8,552 bases of DNA from positions 1 through 8,552 of the forward strand of contig JAAYPU010000233.1 in NCBI GenBank assembly GCA_012519645.1. Direction: 5' to 3'. The DNA is from Clostridiales bacterium. Lineage in GTDB: Bacteria; Bacillota; Clostridia; Peptostreptococcales; JAAYPU01. Position numbers and translations under genes: made by a program. This document shows, in pieces, positions 6,374 to 8,552 of the stretch. The notes beneath the pieces were generated by a model. The model was given only the letters and a program-made list of their open reading frames with translations. It did not search any database and was not told the DNA's origin. Within the stretch, counting starts at the first letter, position 1; each line of letters begins with the position of its first letter.

Positions 6374-8468
6374 CTTCAAAACCTCCAAAATCATTTTGTT
6401 TTAATTCAATTCCATATTGGTTTGCAATTAACTGTAGCCTGCTCAAACAATCTTGGTTATCCGCGTAGATTCCAAATTGCCAGCTGCGCACGAGCTCATT
6501 CGAAATAAAGCTTAAAGAAAAATCAGATGATTGTTCTTTGGGCAATACGATAGCATCATGTAAAAATGAATAATGTTTACCTTCGTGTTTTCTAAGAATT
6601 CTTCCTCGTCTTTGAATAAATTCACGAGGATTCTGGGAAGAGGCTAGTATTAATGCATGAGTAGTATCTGGTATGTCAACTCCTTCATCAAGGCACTTTA
6701 TAGATACAATGATGCCTCCATTGGATCGAAAGTATTTTAATGTTTCAGTTCTGTCTCCTTCCATTGAAGAATGATATTCATAAGCATTATATCCACTTTG
6801 CGATAGAACATCAAGTACTGAATTCATTTGGGTTTGGTTATCGCAGTAAACAATCCATTTCTGACCGTTTTTATGGTGTTTTTTCATAACATCAAGTGCA
6901 AGAGGTATTTTGTTCTCTGCATTTTTAATAATTCTTGCTCTATTAATAAGTAGGTTCTTCAAATACTCTTCAGACATGATATCTGGGTTAGAATCAGCGT
7001 GCTGAGCTATAAATCTGTTAATTAATCTCGTTATTTCAGTCCAATCCTTCTGTTCATCATTAGTTAGCTTAACAATATGTGGTGTATATATGTATTTGGT
7101 CAGGACTCCTTTTATTATGGCGTCCCCAATCGTAAAGGATGGAGGAATTATTCTTTTAAAATAATTAAAAATAGCATTGGTGCCGGATTGATCACCGAAT
7201 CTATAAGGTGTCGCGCTTAGCCCCAATTTAGGTCCTACTTTTAGCCCCAGAATTGCCTGTGCAACTGGGCTACCAACCCGGTGTACCTCATCCACCACTA
7301 AAAAAATGTGATCTCCAGAGTAAACCCTATTCAAAAAGGACTCTCTCGTAGCTGTGCTAATGGTTGCCAGGATTATTCTTTTATTATTCCCATCCTGCTT
7401 TGTCCAAGATTCAAGGCTGTTTTTTTCTTTCCACAATTCATTATTACCACCGCAAATTAGAATTCGAATGTTCGTTGAGAGTATTCTTCTGATTTCCTTA
7501 TGCCATTGATTCAACAAATCAATTGATGGCACAAGTATTAATATAACTTCGCCTCTTGCTAGCGAATCGTTGATTGCACATAAAGCGGTTATTGTTTTTC
7601 CGCTTCCTGTGGCGTGCTCAAAAATACCTGTTCTTTCATTAATTTCCCAGTTTTTTAAAGCTTCTAATTGGTGTTCATATGGCCTTATGGTTACGCTACC
7701 GTTATTAATATGCCACTTTTTTTCTTTAATTGATTCACTTATTATATCATGAAGTAAATCATCCCAGTTGTCATCTGGATAGCGTTCTTTAACAGTCTCA
7801 TTTAATAAAACAGAGAAATCAAAAACTGATATTCCAGCTACTTCATTCCTCCACAAGCATTCAAAGTTCTTAACAGAATTATTTACTCTTATGGCGTCGT
7901 TATTATCATCCCAGCTTTTATATACAGATATTGATTCTATGTTACCGTCAGATGCTAATCCCATGTAAGATTCATTCATAGAGCCTCTAAATGCTATTGC
8001 ATTGCCATCAATATCCCTAAATATGCCAACTTTATCATGGAACATCCTCTCTATGCTCAGTTGTTTTCCAGGGTTAATCAAAGCAATCTTAAAATGTGCA
8101 ATATTTAAACCTGCTAAACAAGCTAATAACCTGGTTGGCTTAGCAAGCTGTGGGTCATCAAGCAAGGTACCGATTTCATTTTTCAAAGTTTCTACTGCAA
8201 GGTCATCTAACCTTGCTTCATAGCCTTCTGAAAGTGCTAGAAAATCAGCCTTTAACAGAGTGTAGGAAGTAATAATTCTAAAGACTCCATTGTTCTTGAT
8301 AAAACATTTCATTCCTTCCCAAGAGATTGAAAAAACACTGCTGCTAAAATATCCTGTAAGCCTATCATATATCTGAGAATGACTTAAACATGGGATATAA
8401 AACTCCTCTGCTATATTGTTATTGTTTTTATCGTAGTCTAGTCTTAATTCTATTTCTTTTAAGCTCAT
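6366..8468 (-). CDS. phospholipase D-like domain fused to DEAD/DEAH (SF2) helicase
   Basis: A 700-residue fusion likely acting on nucleic acid in defence. Residues ~1-210 form a phospholipase-D-like domain: FHDKVGIFRD (His144, Lys146, Asp152) is the HKD-type active site, followed by GNAIAFRGSMNES (155-167) and Glu178. Only one HKD motif is visible, so an active nuclease would need dimerisation, as in known single-HKD enzymes. The helicase covers ~255-630: YEHQLEAL (264-271), Walker A ATGSGKT (286-292), DEVH (393-396), SATP (418-421), CLDEGVDIP (592-600) and QRRGRILR (619-626). All ATPase motifs are intact. The last ~70 residues are a family-specific tail. The start at 8468 is 1 nt after the previous stop, with only a weak GGTG upstream, which suggests coupling. 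The same PLD-helicase layout occurs in defence islands and in restriction-like loci. Domain calls secure; substrate and system not known. Confidence 0.93.
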   Translation of the reverse strand: MSLKEIELRLDYDKNNNNIAEEFYIPCLSHSQIYDRLTGYFSSSVFSISWEGMKCFIKNNGVFRIITSYTLLKADFLALSEGYEARLDDLAVETLKNEIGTLLDDPQLAKPTRLLACLAGLNIAHFKIALINPGKQLSIERMFHDKVGIFRDIDGNAIAFRGSMNESYMGLASDGNIESISVYKSWDDNNDAIRVNNSVKNFECLWRNEVAGISVFDFSVLLNETVKERYPDDNWDDLLHDIISESIKEKKWHINNGSVTIRPYEHQLEALKNWEINERTGIFEHATGSGKTITALCAINDSLARGEVILILVPSIDLLNQWHKEIRRILSTNIRILICGGNNELWKEKNSLESWTKQDGNNKRIILATISTATRESFLNRVYSGDHIFLVVDEVHRVGSPVAQAILGLKVGPKLGLSATPYRFGDQSGTNAIFNYFKRIIPPSFTIGDAIIKGVLTKYIYTPHIVKLTNDEQKDWTEITRLINRFIAQHADSNPDIMSEEYLKNLLINRARIIKNAENKIPLALDVMKKHHKNGQKWIVYCDNQTQMNSVLDVLSQSGYNAYEYHSSMEGDRTETLKYFRSNGGIIVSIKCLDEGVDIPDTTHALILASSQNPREFIQRRGRILRKHEGKHYSFLHDAIVLPKEQSSDFSLSFISNELVRSWQFGIYADNQDCLSRLQLIANQYGIELKQNDFGGFEDE
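6382..6386 (-). promoter_or_regulatory. ribosome binding site deciding the start of the 61-residue gene
   Basis: GGAGG lies 8 nt before the ATG at 6373 and inside the helicase 3' end. It follows the alternative ATG at 6394 too closely to serve that start, so it favours the shorter protein. Confidence 0.7.
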
Positions 8469-8469
8469 A

Positions 8470-8552
8470 TTATTTCACCAAATCTTCAAATATAAGATCG
8501 ATTTTTTTGCTAAGTGCTTTATCTAGGTATTTAGCTTTCGTGATTATAATAC
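8470..8552 (-). CDS. 3' end of an unknown upstream operon gene (partial)
   Basis: The last 26 codons of a minus-strand frame are open from the right edge to TAA at 8470-8472. They encode a Lys/Ile/Leu-rich helical end that includes KAKYLDKALSKK and finishes FEDLVK. The stop is separated from the helicase ATG by 1 nt, the same tight spacing as the other operon junctions, and this is the main reason to call it a gene. Too little is present to name a family. It could be the methyltransferase, nuclease or sulfur-transfer partner that would identify the system, but nothing here decides that. Confidence 0.6.
   Translation of the reverse strand, partial: IIITKAKYLDKALSKKIDLIFEDLVK

Larger units (their letters stand above)
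2170..8552. mobile_element. putative foreign island (one end visible, other end beyond window)
   Basis: From about 2170 rightward the DNA is AT-rich, and all genes are defence-type or unknown, packed in one direction. The left edge coincides with the start of an RpoD-like 3' segment of host-like composition, as expected where an element has integrated into a conserved gene. No integrase, transposase, direct repeat or inverted terminal repeat is visible, so the type of element and the way it moves are unknown. Confidence 0.5.

Noticed and set aside
6366..8468. Naming the PLD-helicase as a DISARM or Mokosh component
   Set aside because: DISARM has its PLD protein separate from the helicase, and Mokosh uses a different helicase superfamily. 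Neither partner set is present here.
1..8552. CRISPR arrays, tRNA or rRNA genes, insertion sequences
   Set aside because: By eye there are no regularly spaced repeats, no tRNA-like cloverleaf and no transposase or terminal inverted repeat in the window.

Overview
The window reads as a bacterial chromosome joined to the end of a foreign island. All convincing genes lie on the minus strand. From the left edge to about position 2170 the DNA is GC-rich (hand count 54% for 1921-2160). From there to the right edge it is AT-rich (33% for 2161-2400, with rows near 27% inside the ATPase gene). The species cannot be named from this window. The malic enzyme and the RpoD-type sigma tail are ordinary bacterial proteins, and an uncultured anaerobe-type lineage such as Cloacimonadota is only a guess.

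Left part, read right to left: a nearly complete malic enzyme (1-1432, running off the left edge) with a good ribosome binding site and a plausible promoter. Then about 440 bp without a convincing gene, holding several hairpins. Then the 3' end of a gene whose last ~100 codons (about 1875-2180) encode a canonical RpoD sigma finger and region 4 in host-like GC-rich codons.

Right part: those codons are the end of one open frame of 653 codons (1875-3836). Its first ~550 residues are AT-rich and encode an unusual sigma-like protein: a novel N-terminus, a region 2 that keeps the RNA-polymerase-binding motif but has lost key promoter-melting residues, and its own divergent region 3.2-4. The protein therefore carries two sigma tails in tandem, and the composition break falls at the start of the second. 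The simplest reading is that an island inserted into, or next to a copy of, the host rpoD 3' end and its last gene is fused in frame to the host tail.

Upstream of the sigma-like gene is a tight operon, transcribed toward it: the end of an unknown gene (8470-8552), a phospholipase-D-like/SF2 helicase fusion (6366-8468), a 61-residue protein (6188-6373), a DndD-like SMC ATPase with a CxxC hook (4192-6186), and a 116-residue protein (3842-4192). Junctions overlap or are 1-5 nt apart, so the proteins are probably made together. A nucleic-acid-sensing ATPase plus a helicase/nuclease with small partners is the usual make-up of an anti-phage defence system. No dndC-type sulfur-transfer gene is visible, and I cannot match the set to a named system. 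A sigma mimic as the last gene is the most unusual part.
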